A stretch of DNA of 46,850 nucleotides, taken from NCBI RefSeq assembly GCF_030658505.1, contig NZ_JAUTXR010000095.1, positions 1 to 46,850 of the forward strand, written 5' to 3'. The translations under genes and the position numbers were made by a program. The DNA is from Stenotrophomonas raiganjensis (SeqCode) (GTDB lineage: Bacteria; Pseudomonadota; Gammaproteobacteria; Xanthomonadales; Xanthomonadaceae). Under the pieces are notes generated by a model. That model had not been told where the DNA came from, did no database searches, and saw only the letters and a list, made by a program, of their open reading frames with translations. Shown here one piece after another: positions 1 through 7,039 of this stretch; position 1 is the stretch's first letter, and the number at the start of each line of letters is the position of its first letter.

Positions 1-111
1 GAGGCTGGGCTGGTGGAATACATCCAGTACTACAACCAAGAGCGCATCAAACTGAAACTGAAAGGCCTGAGCCCGGTAAAGTATCGGGAGCAGGCCCAAT
101 CGGCCACCTGA
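1..111 (+). mobile_element. 3' end of IS3-family transposase (OrfB)
   Basis: The last 36 codons of a DDE transposase run open from the window edge to a TGA stop. The ending YNQERIKLKLKGLSPVKYR is the typical C-terminus of the integrase core in the IS150-like branch of the IS3 family, which cuts and joins IS ends during copy-out transposition. The upstream part, including the catalytic residues and OrfA, lies outside the window, so it cannot be said whether the element is intact. It ends about 20 bp before the presumed right terminal repeat, as expected for an IS3 element. It has landed inside a palindromic intergenic element (next entries). Confidence 0.8.
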
Positions 112-134
112 CCCCGTCCAAGTCTCGGGGGTCA
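109..134 (+). repeat. Presumed right inverted repeat of the IS3 element
   Basis: The sequence between the transposase stop and position 134 ends in GGGGGTCA, with the terminal CA expected of IS3-family ends. It begins with TGACCCC, the inverse of the terminal bases, and the transposase stop codon lies in it. The exact boundary is inferred: from position 135 the sequence falls in register with the core of the palindromic element family described below. The left end and the target duplication are outside the window. Confidence 0.5.
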
Positions 135-198
135 CTTCACCCTGGGGGCTTGGCCGCGGCATCCATGCCGCGGACACCCCCGCGAACTCACCGCCCCC
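135..198 (+). repeat. Palindromic element copy A, right half only
   Basis: This is the last 42 nt of the 52-nt core (135-176) and the right arm (177-198) of the variable-arm palindrome family. It has the core hairpin CCGCGGCAT/ATGCCGCGG and the downstream motif CTGACAGATTTC. The left arm and first 10 core bases are missing because the IS3 element abuts at 134. From position 140 the core aligns base for base with the intact forward copy at 46427-46528. Orientation is forward, facing copy B. Confidence 0.75.
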
Positions 199-257
199 AG
201 CCTCTGACAGATTTCTGTGGCGTCCACCCACGCAAGAGAAAAAAGAAGAGCAAAAGC

Positions 258-283
258 AAAAGCGGCCCTTCGGCCGCTTTTTT
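258..283. terminator. Strong bidirectional intrinsic terminator between copies A and B
   Basis: A perfect 10-bp stem (258-267 with 272-281, arms AAAAGCGGCC and GGCCGCTTTT) closes on a CTTC loop. It has a T run on the plus strand and an A run on the other side, so it could stop transcription in either direction. It lies in the centre of the convergent A/B pair in a 444-bp stretch that otherwise shows no gene. To its right is a run of TGTTGC repeats (about 316-340). Confidence 0.7.
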
Positions 284-385
284 CATGCGCGCAGAACCCA
301 CGAGCGCAGCGACCCGCTGTTGCTGTTGCTGTTGCTCTTCTTTTTCTTCTCCGTGGGCTGGCCGCACACGGAACCTGTCAGGGGT

Positions 386-483
386 CGGGCGGGTTGGGTT
401 CGCGGGGGTGTCCGCGGCATGGATGCCGCGGCCAAGCCTACAGGGACGTACTTGCGGCGTCCCCCGCGAACCCAACCCGCCCG
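386..483 (-). repeat. Palindromic element copy B (variable-arm family)
   Basis: Arms 386-408 and 461-483 are perfectly complementary over 23 bp. The core (409-460) is exactly 52 nt and contains an inner hairpin CCGCGGCAT/ATGCCGCGG. The core and its outer flank (CACACGG then CTGTC) match the other copies, whereas the arm sequence is its own. It is in reverse orientation relative to copies A, C, E and F, and sits downstream of the minus-strand DUF1304 gene. No coding potential is apparent. Confidence 0.85.
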
Positions 484-555
484 GCCGGACCCGATCAGTC
501 GAGCAAGCTAGACTCTACCTGTCTGCCCACGAGGGGCTGCGCCGTTGGCTGGAAA

Positions 556-906
556 CTACGCCAGCGCGCGAAACACCAACGCCAGGATCGCCGGCACCGC
601 CTGGATCATGAAAATGCGCCGGCTCACGCTGTACGCGCCATAGCACCCCGCCACCACCACGCAGGCCAGCGAGAACGTCACCAGCACCGGCTGATCGATC
701 ACCAGCCCGACCACGATGCCCGCCGCCAGGAAGCCGTTGTACAGGCCCTGGTTGGCCGCCAGCACGCGCGTGGTCTCCGCCTTTTCCGGCGTGTTGCGGA
801 ACGTCTTCAGGCCCAGCGGGCGCGTCCACAGGAACATCTCCAGCGCCAGGAAATAGACGTGCAGCAGGGCGACCAGCAGCGTCAGGGCGAGTGCGATCCA
901 GTACAT
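556..906 (-). CDS. DUF1304 family small membrane protein
   Basis: A 116-residue protein of four predicted transmembrane segments, starting MYWIALALTLLVALLHVYF. The segment around EMFLWTRPLGLKTF and the later ANQGLYNGFLAAG are typical of the DUF1304 family, short inner-membrane proteins of unknown function. The ATG at 906 was chosen because AAGGA lies about 7 nt upstream; the open frame runs further upstream but through a hairpin and into the transporter gene. The stop is TAG. Its neighbour upstream is the nucleotide-transporter-like gene on the same strand, from which it is separated by a hairpin repeat. Family assignment is fairly secure; the role is unknown. Confidence 0.8.
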   Translation of the reverse strand: MYWIALALTLLVALLHVYFLALEMFLWTRPLGLKTFRNTPEKAETTRVLAANQGLYNGFLAAGIVVGLVIDQPVLVTFSLACVVVAGCYGAYSVSRRIFMIQAVPAILALVFRALA

Positions 907-935
907 GGGCGGTTCCTTGGACAGGTAAGGAGAAT

Positions 936-975
936 GGGGCCAGATTCCTTTACCCGCAGGAAAGGGATCTGCCCC
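936..975. repeat. Intergenic hairpin between transporter and DUF1304 gene
   Basis: The left arm starts GGGGCCAGATTCCTTT and the right arm ends AAAGGGATCTGCCCC. They pair over about 15 bp with one bulge and a 9-nt loop. It lies 7 bp after the transporter stop codon and ahead of the DUF1304 ribosome-binding site, so it may act as a terminator or as an mRNA 3'-end stabiliser. There is no U run. Hairpins with the same GGGG..AGAT..ATCT..CCCC plan are, as I recall, common between genes in Stenotrophomonas. Confidence 0.6.
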
Positions 976-982
976 CGGAACA

Positions 983-2311
983 TCAGCGGTCGCGCGGCAG
1001 CTTCCTTTCTTCGCGCAGCACGCCAAACGCAGCCAGGGTCATGCACGCGGCCACCAGCATGCCGCCGACGAACACCACATGCGAGCCGAACAGGGACAGC
1101 CCCTTGTGTACCCAGGTGAAACTCAGGTCGGCACCGCGATAGACCACCGTGTCGATGGCCGCACCCGCTTTGTAGCGCCACTGGCGGTCCACGCGGGTGT
1201 AGATGGTTTCGCGTGCTGGCTTGAACAGCGAGAACTCGCTGGCCCGGGTCAGCACCTGAACCACCGCCACCATCATCGGCAGCGGCGAAGCCGCCAGGAC
1301 CGAGAAGCCGAGCAGGATGGCGAAGGCTGGAATCAGCAGCGCCGGGGCGATGCCGTGGCGCGACAGCAACCATCGGGTCAGGCTCAACTGCAGCAGCAGC
1401 GTCAGCGCGTTCACCGCCAGGTCGATGCGCGAGAAGAACGCGGTACTGGCGGCCGGATCGGTGAAGGCCGCGCGCACGATGCTGGCCTGCTGGTTGTACA
1501 GCAGCGTGCCCACACCCACGCCGAACACCACCAGCACCGCCAGCCAACGCAGTAGCGGTTCGCGCACGATCAGCTTCAGGCCATCCAGCACACTGCCGCC
1601 CATCGGCTTCTCGCCCGACTCCAGCCGTTGTTCGCGCTCGCGCAGCACCGCCCAGTGGCGCAGGCGCCAGATGCAGATCAGGCAGACGACCAGGAAACCG
1701 GCCGATACCAGCATCAGGTTGGCGATGCCCACGCGCTGCGCCAGCGCACTGGTGATGAGCGGGCCAAGGAAGGCGCCGACGGTACCGGCCGCGCCAATGT
1801 AGCCGTAGTAGGAGCGCGCCTGCGCATTGGAGAAAACATCGGCCATGAAGCTCCAGAACACGGCCACCGCGAACAGGTTGAACACCATCACCCAGAGGAA
1901 GAAGGCCATGCCCCGCCCCGGCACGTGGCTGTCGAACAGTGCGTAGAAGCCCAGCAGGGTCACGATGAAGAAGCCATACACCGCCGGCAGGAACACCCGA
2001 CGCGGGAAGCGGCTGACCAGCCAGCCGTAGACCGGCTGCAGCACCAGCATGATCACGAACACGCAGGAGAACAGGAACTGCAGGACGAAGTCCTTCAGCG
2101 CGATGCCGTGGCTCTCGAACCAGGCGATCAGCAGCGGCGGGAACACCGTCTCCAGGTCGGCCGAGGCGGCCATCGCCTCGCGCACCGGGCGCAGCACGTA
2201 GTAGCCGCTGAGCAGGCAGAAGAAGTACAGGAACGACCACCACAGCGCGGGCGACTCGCGCAGCGCCACCAGCAGCCCCCGCAACGGCCCCTTGCCCTGC
2301 ACCGCGCTCAC
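983..2311 (-). CDS. ATP/ADP-translocase-like MFS transporter
   Basis: A 442-residue membrane protein with about 12 hydrophobic segments. Near the N-terminus it has FLYFFCLLSGYYVLRPVREA, the signature of the NTP/NDP-exchange (TLC/Npt-like) branch of MFS-related carriers found in many free-living proteobacteria. Further in are VFWSFMADVF and a C-terminal FKPARETIYTRV motif. True nucleotide exchange is established only for plastid and intracellular-parasite members, so the substrate here is unknown. GTG at 2311 was chosen because GAGGGG stands 7 nt upstream; the same frame stays open to 4021, but that part is antisense to the next gene. It is divergent from the serine hydrolase gene. Confidence 0.75.
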   Translation of the reverse strand: MSAVQGKGPLRGLLVALRESPALWWSFLYFFCLLSGYYVLRPVREAMAASADLETVFPPLLIAWFESHGIALKDFVLQFLFSCVFVIMLVLQPVYGWLVSRFPRRVFLPAVYGFFIVTLLGFYALFDSHVPGRGMAFFLWVMVFNLFAVAVFWSFMADVFSNAQARSYYGYIGAAGTVGAFLGPLITSALAQRVGIANLMLVSAGFLVVCLICIWRLRHWAVLREREQRLESGEKPMGGSVLDGLKLIVREPLLRWLAVLVVFGVGVGTLLYNQQASIVRAAFTDPAASTAFFSRIDLAVNALTLLLQLSLTRWLLSRHGIAPALLIPAFAILLGFSVLAASPLPMMVAVVQVLTRASEFSLFKPARETIYTRVDRQWRYKAGAAIDTVVYRGADLSFTWVHKGLSLFGSHVVFVGGMLVAACMTLAAFGVLREERKLPRDR

Positions 2312-2535
2312 GCGGCGCCCCTCGCCAGATGACGGCGGTTGGACAGCGGCATGGCAGGCTCCGGGGCGGCAAAGCGCGTACGTTAGCCAATGCACTGCAA
2401 CATCGCCAGCAGGTGGCCGCGTGAAGGCTGCAACGCAGTGCCATGACCGGGCCGGGATGACACGTTCCGACACACACCGCCAGGGCGTCAAAATTCCAAC
2501 TTTTTCAACGAGATGCGCATTCATCTTCGCTTTGT

Positions 2536-2565
2536 TTGTGCACAAGGGAAAAGCGGCGCTAGAAT
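2536..2565 (+). promoter_or_regulatory. Candidate sigma70 promoter of the serine hydrolase gene
   Basis: TTGTGC (2536-2541), an 18-bp spacer and TAGAAT (2560-2565) precede the hydrolase start by 31 nt. The -10 box matches the consensus at 5 of 6 positions and the -35 box at 3 of 6. The rest of the 285-bp divergent region (2312-2596) shows nothing else convincing. Confidence 0.4.
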
Positions 2566-2596
2566 CGCCATCAGCAGTCGCGCACGGGTCCAACCG

Positions 2597-3997
2597 ATGA
2601 AAAAGAACAGCCTGCGTCGTCCGATCCGTTCGGCGGCCACCGGTTTGCTGGGCATGTTGATGCCCGTTGCCTTGTCCACCACCGCGCAGACACCGCCGGC
2701 CCTGCCGCCGATGCCGACCAACATCGAATCCGCTACGGCTCCCACCGTTGCCCACACCCAACCTGCGGCCTACCGCACCGGCCTGGTGCCGCAGGTGCAG
2801 GCCCCGGCGGCGGGCTTCAACGTCGCCAACATCGAATCGATGGCGCAGCAGCTCACCTATGGCGAGCGCGTGCCGGGCATGGCGGTAGCCATCGTGCAGG
2901 GCGGCCGTGTGCTCAGTGCGCGCGGCTATGGCGTCACCGACGTCAACAACCCGCTGCCGGTCGATGCGCACACCGTGTTCCGCCTGGCGTCGCTGTCCAA
3001 GGCGTTCGCAGGCACCATGGCCGGCCTGCTGGTCAACGATGGCACGCTGCGCTGGGACAGCAAGGTCACCGACTACGTGCCGGGCTTCCGCCTCAACTCG
3101 CCTGAAGCCACCGACCGCCTCACCGTGGCCGATGTACTGAGCCATCGCGTCGGTCTGCCGTACAACGCCTACGACCGCGACATCGAAGGCAACGCCGAGT
3201 ACTACGCGCTGACCCAGAAACTGGCCAACACCAGCCTGAAGTGCCTGCCGGGCGACTGCTACGCCTACCAGAACGTGGCCTTCAGCCTGATCGGCGACGT
3301 CGTCTATGCCGCCTCCGGCAGCTTCTACGAGCAGTCGGTCGAGCGCCGCATCTTCAAGCCGCTGGGCATGAACGATGCCAGCCTCGGCCTGGCCGGCATC
3401 CAGGCCAGCTCGCGCTGGGCGCGCCCGCACGTGCGCAGCCGCAACGGCTGGGTGTCGCTGACGCCGAAGCCGACCTACTACCGCGTGGCCCCGGCGGCCG
3501 GCGTCAACGCCAGCGCCAGTGACATGGCGCAATGGCTGCTGGCCCACACCGGCCATCGCCCCGACGTGCTGCCGGCACCGCTGCTGGCCACCCTGCACTC
3601 CAGCCTGATCAACACCCCCGGCGAGATGCGTTCGGGCTGGCGCCGCGAGCGCCTGCACTCGGCCGGCTACGCACTGGGCTGGCGCACCTTCGACTACGCC
3701 GGCCACGACGTGGTGTTCCATGCCGGCGCCGTGCAGGGCTACCGCGGCCTGGTCGCGCTGGTGCCGGAACGCGATCTCGGTATCGCCATCCTGTGGAACG
3801 GTGAAAGCGGCCTGCCCAGTGGCTTGCTGCCGACCGTTCTCGATTCCGCACTGGGCCTGCCGGCACAGCGCTGGCTGGACGTGGACACCGACTTCGGCAG
3901 CGACAACCTGATGGCCGAGGGCGCAAGCCCGGCGCAGCAGGACAAGCGCAAGGGCAAGGGCGCCTCGAGCAACCGTGCAGTGGCCTCGCCGCGCTGA
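2597..3997 (+). CDS. Secreted beta-lactamase-fold serine hydrolase (class C / PBP-like)
   Basis: A 466-residue protein of the beta-lactamase / penicillin-binding-protein-like family. A signal peptide (MKKNSLRRPIRSAATGLLGM) and a proline-rich linker lead to the catalytic domain. The nucleophile motif SLSK is visible in FRLASLSKAFAG, the second motif YQN in YAYQNVAFSLIGD, and an HAG box in VVFHAGAVQGYRG replaces the KTG of true beta-lactamases. HxG is usual in esterases, DD-peptidases and D-amino-acid hydrolases of this fold. It is therefore more likely a periplasmic peptidase or esterase than a resistance enzyme. ATG at 2597 is followed at once by the signal peptide. The C-terminal tail is basic and low in complexity. 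A terminator follows. Confidence 0.8.
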   Translation: MKKNSLRRPIRSAATGLLGMLMPVALSTTAQTPPALPPMPTNIESATAPTVAHTQPAAYRTGLVPQVQAPAAGFNVANIESMAQQLTYGERVPGMAVAIVQGGRVLSARGYGVTDVNNPLPVDAHTVFRLASLSKAFAGTMAGLLVNDGTLRWDSKVTDYVPGFRLNSPEATDRLTVADVLSHRVGLPYNAYDRDIEGNAEYYALTQKLANTSLKCLPGDCYAYQNVAFSLIGDVVYAASGSFYEQSVERRIFKPLGMNDASLGLAGIQASSRWARPHVRSRNGWVSLTPKPTYYRVAPAAGVNASASDMAQWLLAHTGHRPDVLPAPLLATLHSSLINTPGEMRSGWRRERLHSAGYALGWRTFDYAGHDVVFHAGAVQGYRGLVALVPERDLGIAILWNGESGLPSGLLPTVLDSALGLPAQRWLDVDTDFGSDNLMAEGASPAQQDKRKGKGASSNRAVASPR

Positions 3998-4023
3998 TCT
4001 GGCGGACTCGACCGCAAGCATGG

Positions 4024-4050
4024 AGGGCGGCCTGCGGGTCGCCCTTTTTT
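4024..4050 (+). terminator. Rho-independent terminator after the serine hydrolase
   Basis: The stem AGGGCG/CGCCCT (4024-4029 with 4040-4045) is followed by TTTTT, 27 bp after the hydrolase stop codon. A second T run follows at 4054-4060. Confidence 0.75.
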
Positions 4051-4100
4051 GTTGTTTTTTGCAGAGCCAGGCACGGGTTCGGTGCTGCAGTTCCGCAGTG

Positions 4101-4859
4101 CTAGTGCGCGAAGTAGTGCATGCCGCCGTCCACCGGAATCACCGCACCGGTGATGTAGCCGGCCAACGGCGAGGCCAGGAAGGCCACCAGCGGTGAAACT
4201 TCATCCGGCTCACCGAAGCGCCCGATCGGGATGTTGCGGGCGATGAACTCGCGCCGGCTCTCCTCGGTGGGGTGCAGGCGGCCGAGAATCTGCGGGCTGT
4301 TGATCCGTCCCGGCGCGATTGCATTCACGGTGATGCCCTGGCCGGCCACCTCGGACGACAAGCCCTTGCTCCACAGGTGCAGCGCCGCCTTCGCTGCCGT
4401 GGCCGCGTTCACCGCACGCGGTTCCATCGAACCGCTGAAGTTGATCACCCGCCCCCAGCCCTGCGCCTGCATTGCCGGCAGCAGCGCTTGGGTCAGGCGC
4501 CGCGCCGCGGAGAAGTTCAGCGCGATCGCCTCTTCCCAGACATCGTCGCCGGCATCCACCGTGGTCGGCCGCGATCCACCGGCCGCGTTGACCAGGATGT
4601 CGACGCGCTGCAACGCCGCCAGGGCGGCGTCGGCGACGCGTCGTACGTCGTCGGCGTCGGTGACGTCCCCCAGCAGGATGATCGGCGCGGGTGCACCCGT
4701 CGCTTCGATCTCCGCCCCCAGCGCCTGAAGCGGCTCGGCACGTCGTGCACTGATCGCAAGACGTACCCCTTGCGACGCCAGTCGCCTGGCCACACCTGCG
4801 CCGATGCCACTGCCTGCGCCGGTGACCAGCGCGGTGCGCCCTTCAAGGTTCAGATCCAT
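4101..4859 (-). CDS. SDR family oxidoreductase lacking the catalytic tyrosine
   Basis: A 252-residue Rossmann-fold protein of the short-chain dehydrogenase/reductase family. The cofactor motif TGAGSGIG (residues 13-20), an NAAGG motif (91-95) and the C-terminal APGRINS and GGMHYF segments fit the classical fold and length. In the active site, where YxxxK is expected, the sequence reads NAATAAK: Lys157 is present, but the position four residues earlier is Ala153 instead of Tyr. The ATG at 4859 has GAGGAG 6 nt upstream. It is divergent from a LysR regulator across 112 bp, the usual arrangement for a regulator controlling its neighbour. The substrate cannot be inferred. Confidence 0.85.
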   Translation of the reverse strand: MDLNLEGRTALVTGAGSGIGAGVARRLASQGVRLAISARRAEPLQALGAEIEATGAPAPIILLGDVTDADDVRRVADAALAALQRVDILVNAAGGSRPTTVDAGDDVWEEAIALNFSAARRLTQALLPAMQAQGWGRVINFSGSMEPRAVNAATAAKAALHLWSKGLSSEVAGQGITVNAIAPGRINSPQILGRLHPTEESRREFIARNIPIGRFGEPDEVSPLVAFLASPLAGYITGAVIPVDGGMHYFAH

Positions 4860-4971
4860 GGTTCTCCTCTCAACACGGCCGGTGCATCCGGCCTGTGCCG
4901 TGCATGCTGTTTGATCACCGCTGATTGATAAACTCGGCGCAGGTTTCAGCATTCAACACCCGGGGTGTCAG

Positions 4972-5886
4972 ATGAACCTGCTGGAAAGCATGCAGGCCTA
5001 CGTGCTGATCGTGGACAAGGGCAGCCTCAGCGCTGCTGCGGCGGCACTGGACATCTCCGCCACGATGGCCGGCAAGCACCTGCGCGCATTGGAGGCACGG
5101 CTCGGCATGCAGCTGCTGAGCCGCACGACCCGGCGCCAGCACATGACTCCCTTCGGCGAGGATTACTACGCCCGCTGCAGGGAGATCCTGCGCCTGGTGG
5201 AGGAAACCGATGCGCAGGCCCAGCACCAGCAATTGGCACCTGCAGGCACGCTGCGCGTCAGCGCGCCGGTGATCTTCGGCACGCATGCGCTGGTACCGGC
5301 ATTGGCCGATTACATGGCGCGCTACCCTGACGTCCGCGTCGAGGCGACACTGACCGACCGCGTCGTCGACCTCGCCGAAGAAGGATTCGAAGCAGCACTG
5401 CGCATCGGGACGCTGGCCGACAGCAGCACACTGGTCGCGCGCGCGCTGGCACCGTACCGGTTGATGATGTGCGCCTCCCCCGGGTATCTCGCCCGGCATG
5501 GGATACCCGCGGACCTGCAGGCACTTGCGCGGCACCAGTGCCTTTCCTTCGAGCCGACCGCACTGGCGCAGTGGCTGCAGGCCGACGCTGGCGGACTCGA
5601 CCATGTGCCCGACGGTCGGCTGCAGGTCAACAACGGCGAAGCGCTGCGCTCTGCGGCATTGCATGGCATGGGCATCGTCCTGCAATCGGCGCTGCTGCTG
5701 TCCGCGGATGTTGAAGCCGGGCGGCTGGTGCAGTTGTTCCCCGAACACGGCCAGGCCGGCCGACCGATGCACCTGGTCTACGCCCACGACCGTTACCGCT
5801 CGACCCGCCTGCGCAGCTTCATCGACTTCCTGGTGGAACGATTCCCGCCGGCGATCACTCCGCCAGGCGACCGAAGCCGCCCATAA
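4972..5886 (+). CDS. LysR family transcriptional regulator
   Basis: A 304-residue LysR-type regulator. The N-terminal winged helix-turn-helix (about residues 1-60) includes LESMQAYVLIVDKGSLSAAA and ALEARLGMQLLSRTTR. The co-inducer-binding domain follows (about 90-300), beginning with GTLRVSAPVIFG. This subtype, with a short linker and a PFGEDYY segment, resembles the large CrgA/AaeR-like group that often controls an adjacent divergent oxidoreductase. It probably regulates the SDR gene and itself from the 4860-4971 gap. That gap contains TTGATCACCGCTGATTGAT, a weak candidate for LysR binding. The gene ends in a terminator that serves mainly the opposite strand. Confidence 0.9.
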   Translation: MNLLESMQAYVLIVDKGSLSAAAAALDISATMAGKHLRALEARLGMQLLSRTTRRQHMTPFGEDYYARCREILRLVEETDAQAQHQQLAPAGTLRVSAPVIFGTHALVPALADYMARYPDVRVEATLTDRVVDLAEEGFEAALRIGTLADSSTLVARALAPYRLMMCASPGYLARHGIPADLQALARHQCLSFEPTALAQWLQADAGGLDHVPDGRLQVNNGEALRSAALHGMGIVLQSALLLSADVEAGRLVQLFPEHGQAGRPMHLVYAHDRYRSTRLRSFIDFLVERFPPAITPPGDRSRP

Positions 5887-5926
5887 AAAAACCCCCTCCC
5901 CGCTGGGCAGCCGGGGAAGGGGGTTT
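5885..5926 (-). terminator. Terminator of the histone-like gene
   Basis: A GC-rich stem, AAACCCCC.CCCCG with CGGGG..GGGGGTTT, is flanked on the left by seven A residues, so on the minus strand it ends in a U run. It lies 24 bp after the histone-like stop codon. On the plus strand only TTT follows, but it may still contribute to stopping the LysR transcript, whose stop codon overlaps the A run. Confidence 0.75.
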
Positions 5927-5950
5927 CAGGATGCGGCTATCGGGAAGTAT

Positions 5951-6469
5951 TTAGATCAGCGGCGCCGGGGTTGCCGGCAGAGCGACCGGAGCGGCCTTCT
6001 TCTTGCGGGCGGCCGGCTTGCGCTTGGCAACCTTCTTCGCTGCCTTCTTCGGGGCAGCCTTCTTGGTGGCCTTCTTCGCGGTCTTCTTCACTGCCTTCTT
6101 GGCGGTCTTCTTGACGGCCTTCTTGGCAGTTGCCTTCTTCGCGACCTTCTTGGCCGGCTTGCGCGCCGTTGCCTTCTTGGCAGTCTTCTTGGTGGCCTTC
6201 TTGGCTACCTTCTTGACGGCCTTCTTCGCGGTCTTCTTGACGGCCTTCTTGGCAGTGGACTTCTTGGCTACCTTCTTCGCCGCCTTCTTCACTGCCTTCT
6301 TCGCAGTGGTCTTCTTGGCGACCTTCTTCGCAGCCTTCTTCACTGCCTTCTTGGCGGTCGCCTTCTTCGCGACCTTCTTCACTGCCTTCTTGGCAGCGGC
6401 CTTCTTCGCGACCTTCTTCACCGCTTTCTTGGCGGCGGGCTTCTTCTTCGCAGCTTTCTTGGTTGCCAT
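5951..6469 (-). CDS. Histone H1-like lysine/alanine-rich nucleoid protein
   Basis: A 172-residue, very basic protein built almost entirely of degenerate KKA(V/T)KK(A/V)AKK repeats from residue 4 to about 155. It ends in a short neutral tail, PVALPATPAPLI. Proteins of this kind (H1/Hc2-like, AlgP-like) bind DNA through the lysine-rich tail and are taken to compact or regulate the nucleoid; no folded domain is evident. ATG at 6469 has AGGAG about 8 nt upstream. A near-consensus promoter lies 286 bp upstream, giving a long leader. The repeats make the gene prone to length change by slippage. Dps, another basic-tailed DNA-binding protein, is elsewhere in the window. Confidence 0.85.
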   Translation of the reverse strand: MATKKAAKKKPAAKKAVKKVAKKAAAKKAVKKVAKKATAKKAVKKAAKKVAKKTTAKKAVKKAAKKVAKKSTAKKAVKKTAKKAVKKVAKKATKKTAKKATARKPAKKVAKKATAKKAVKKTAKKAVKKTAKKATKKAAPKKAAKKVAKRKPAARKKKAAPVALPATPAPLI

Positions 6470-6579
6470 GGGATGGCTCCTCGTCAGTGATAGGGAGTTG
6501 AAACGCCCAGGTGGATCAAACCCGCGGATGCTGCGTGCGGGGACCGCCGGCGCGTCAGGCGCGCCGTTACGGATGCGGC

Positions 6580-6610
6580 AATGCCCGCCTCGATCGGCGG
6601 AGCGGGCATT
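6580..6610 (-). promoter_or_regulatory. Leader hairpin of the histone-like mRNA
   Basis: Perfect 9-bp arms AATGCCCGC (6580-6588) and GCGGGCATT (6602-6610) enclose 13 nt. If the promoter at 6755-6783 is used, this structure lies in the 5' untranslated leader, about 110 nt before the start codon. A second GC-rich inverted repeat (GGCGCG..CGCGCC) lies near 6549-6565. Its role in translation or stability is inference. Confidence 0.5.
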
Positions 6611-6754
6611 GGAACGGGAGGTGCCTTGCATTTCTCCGGGGGAAGCGGGGCCATGTCCACCGTCATCAGGGTCGCGGTGGTCTTGAAGGGGCTGCTTCGC
6701 ATCGGACGATTGATTCTGCGCACTCGGTTGGGCAGGCAAGGTCTGCTGAGGCGA

Positions 6755-6783
6755 AACCTAATCACGGTTTTTTTTACTGTCAA
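6755..6783 (-). promoter_or_regulatory. Near-consensus sigma70 promoter for the histone-like gene
   Basis: On the minus strand a perfect TTGACA (6778-6783) is followed by a 17-bp A-rich spacer and TAGGTT (6755-6760). Predicted transcription starts near 6748, which leaves a leader of about 280 nt before the ATG at 6469. The -10 box keeps the key T, A and final T. One copy of the 20-bp repeat lies just upstream, at an activator-like position. Confidence 0.6.
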
Positions 6784-6791
6784 CAACCCCC

Positions 6792-6811
6792 GCGAAAAAT
6801 TTTCACATCCG
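6792..6811. repeat. 20-bp direct repeat, copy 1 (just upstream of the -35 box)
   Basis: GCGAAAAATTTTCACATCCG differs at one base from the copy at 7040-7059. It contains the short palindrome GAAAAATTTTC and sits 8 bp upstream of the TTGACA of the histone-like gene, which suits a protein-binding site. Confidence 0.55.
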
Positions 6812-6947
6812 CGCCATCCACGGTGTTGCCTGCACGGTCGCCACGCTCCGCCTCCGGCGACCACCAAAGCGCCACGCACGCATGTTGCCTGCAACAACAA
6901 CAACGCAAGCGCTGAACAAAAAGCACTTGAAATAAGCACTCTGCGCA

Positions 6948-6984
6948 GATGCATGCATGTGGGCGGCCACTGCATGCATGCATC
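6948..6984. repeat. Perfect 12-bp inverted repeat of alternating GCAT
   Basis: GATGCATGCATG (6948-6959) and CATGCATGCATC (6973-6984) are exact reverse complements separated by 13 bp. Each arm is nearly self-palindromic (TGCATGCA). It lies between the two 20-bp repeats in the upstream region of the histone-like gene. It may be an operator or a cruciform site. Confidence 0.55.
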
Positions 6985-7039
6985 GCCAACACCGGGTGCC
7001 GCCCGCACCAACGCCAGCACAACGGCACCGCAACGGGGG

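Noticed and set aside
217..1119. 300-codon plus-strand frame over the first intergenic locus and the DUF1304 gene
   Set aside because: Arg/His/Gln-rich translation, runs through a terminator and palindromes and lies antisense to a recognisable membrane protein.
2597..3997. Calling the serine hydrolase an AmpC beta-lactamase
   Set aside because: The third motif is HAG instead of KTG and the protein has a long N-terminal linker and basic tail; a peptidase or esterase is more likely, and there is no AmpR neighbour.
2312..4021. N-terminal extension of the transporter frame over the serine hydrolase gene
   Set aside because: The open frame continues only because it is antisense to a GC-rich gene; the GTG at 2311 has a good Shine-Dalgarno and starts just before the family signature.
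6484..6702. 72-codon minus-strand frame in the histone-like leader
   Set aside because: No Shine-Dalgarno, no similarity recognised, proline-rich translation typical of GC-rich non-coding DNA; kept only as a leader-peptide possibility.
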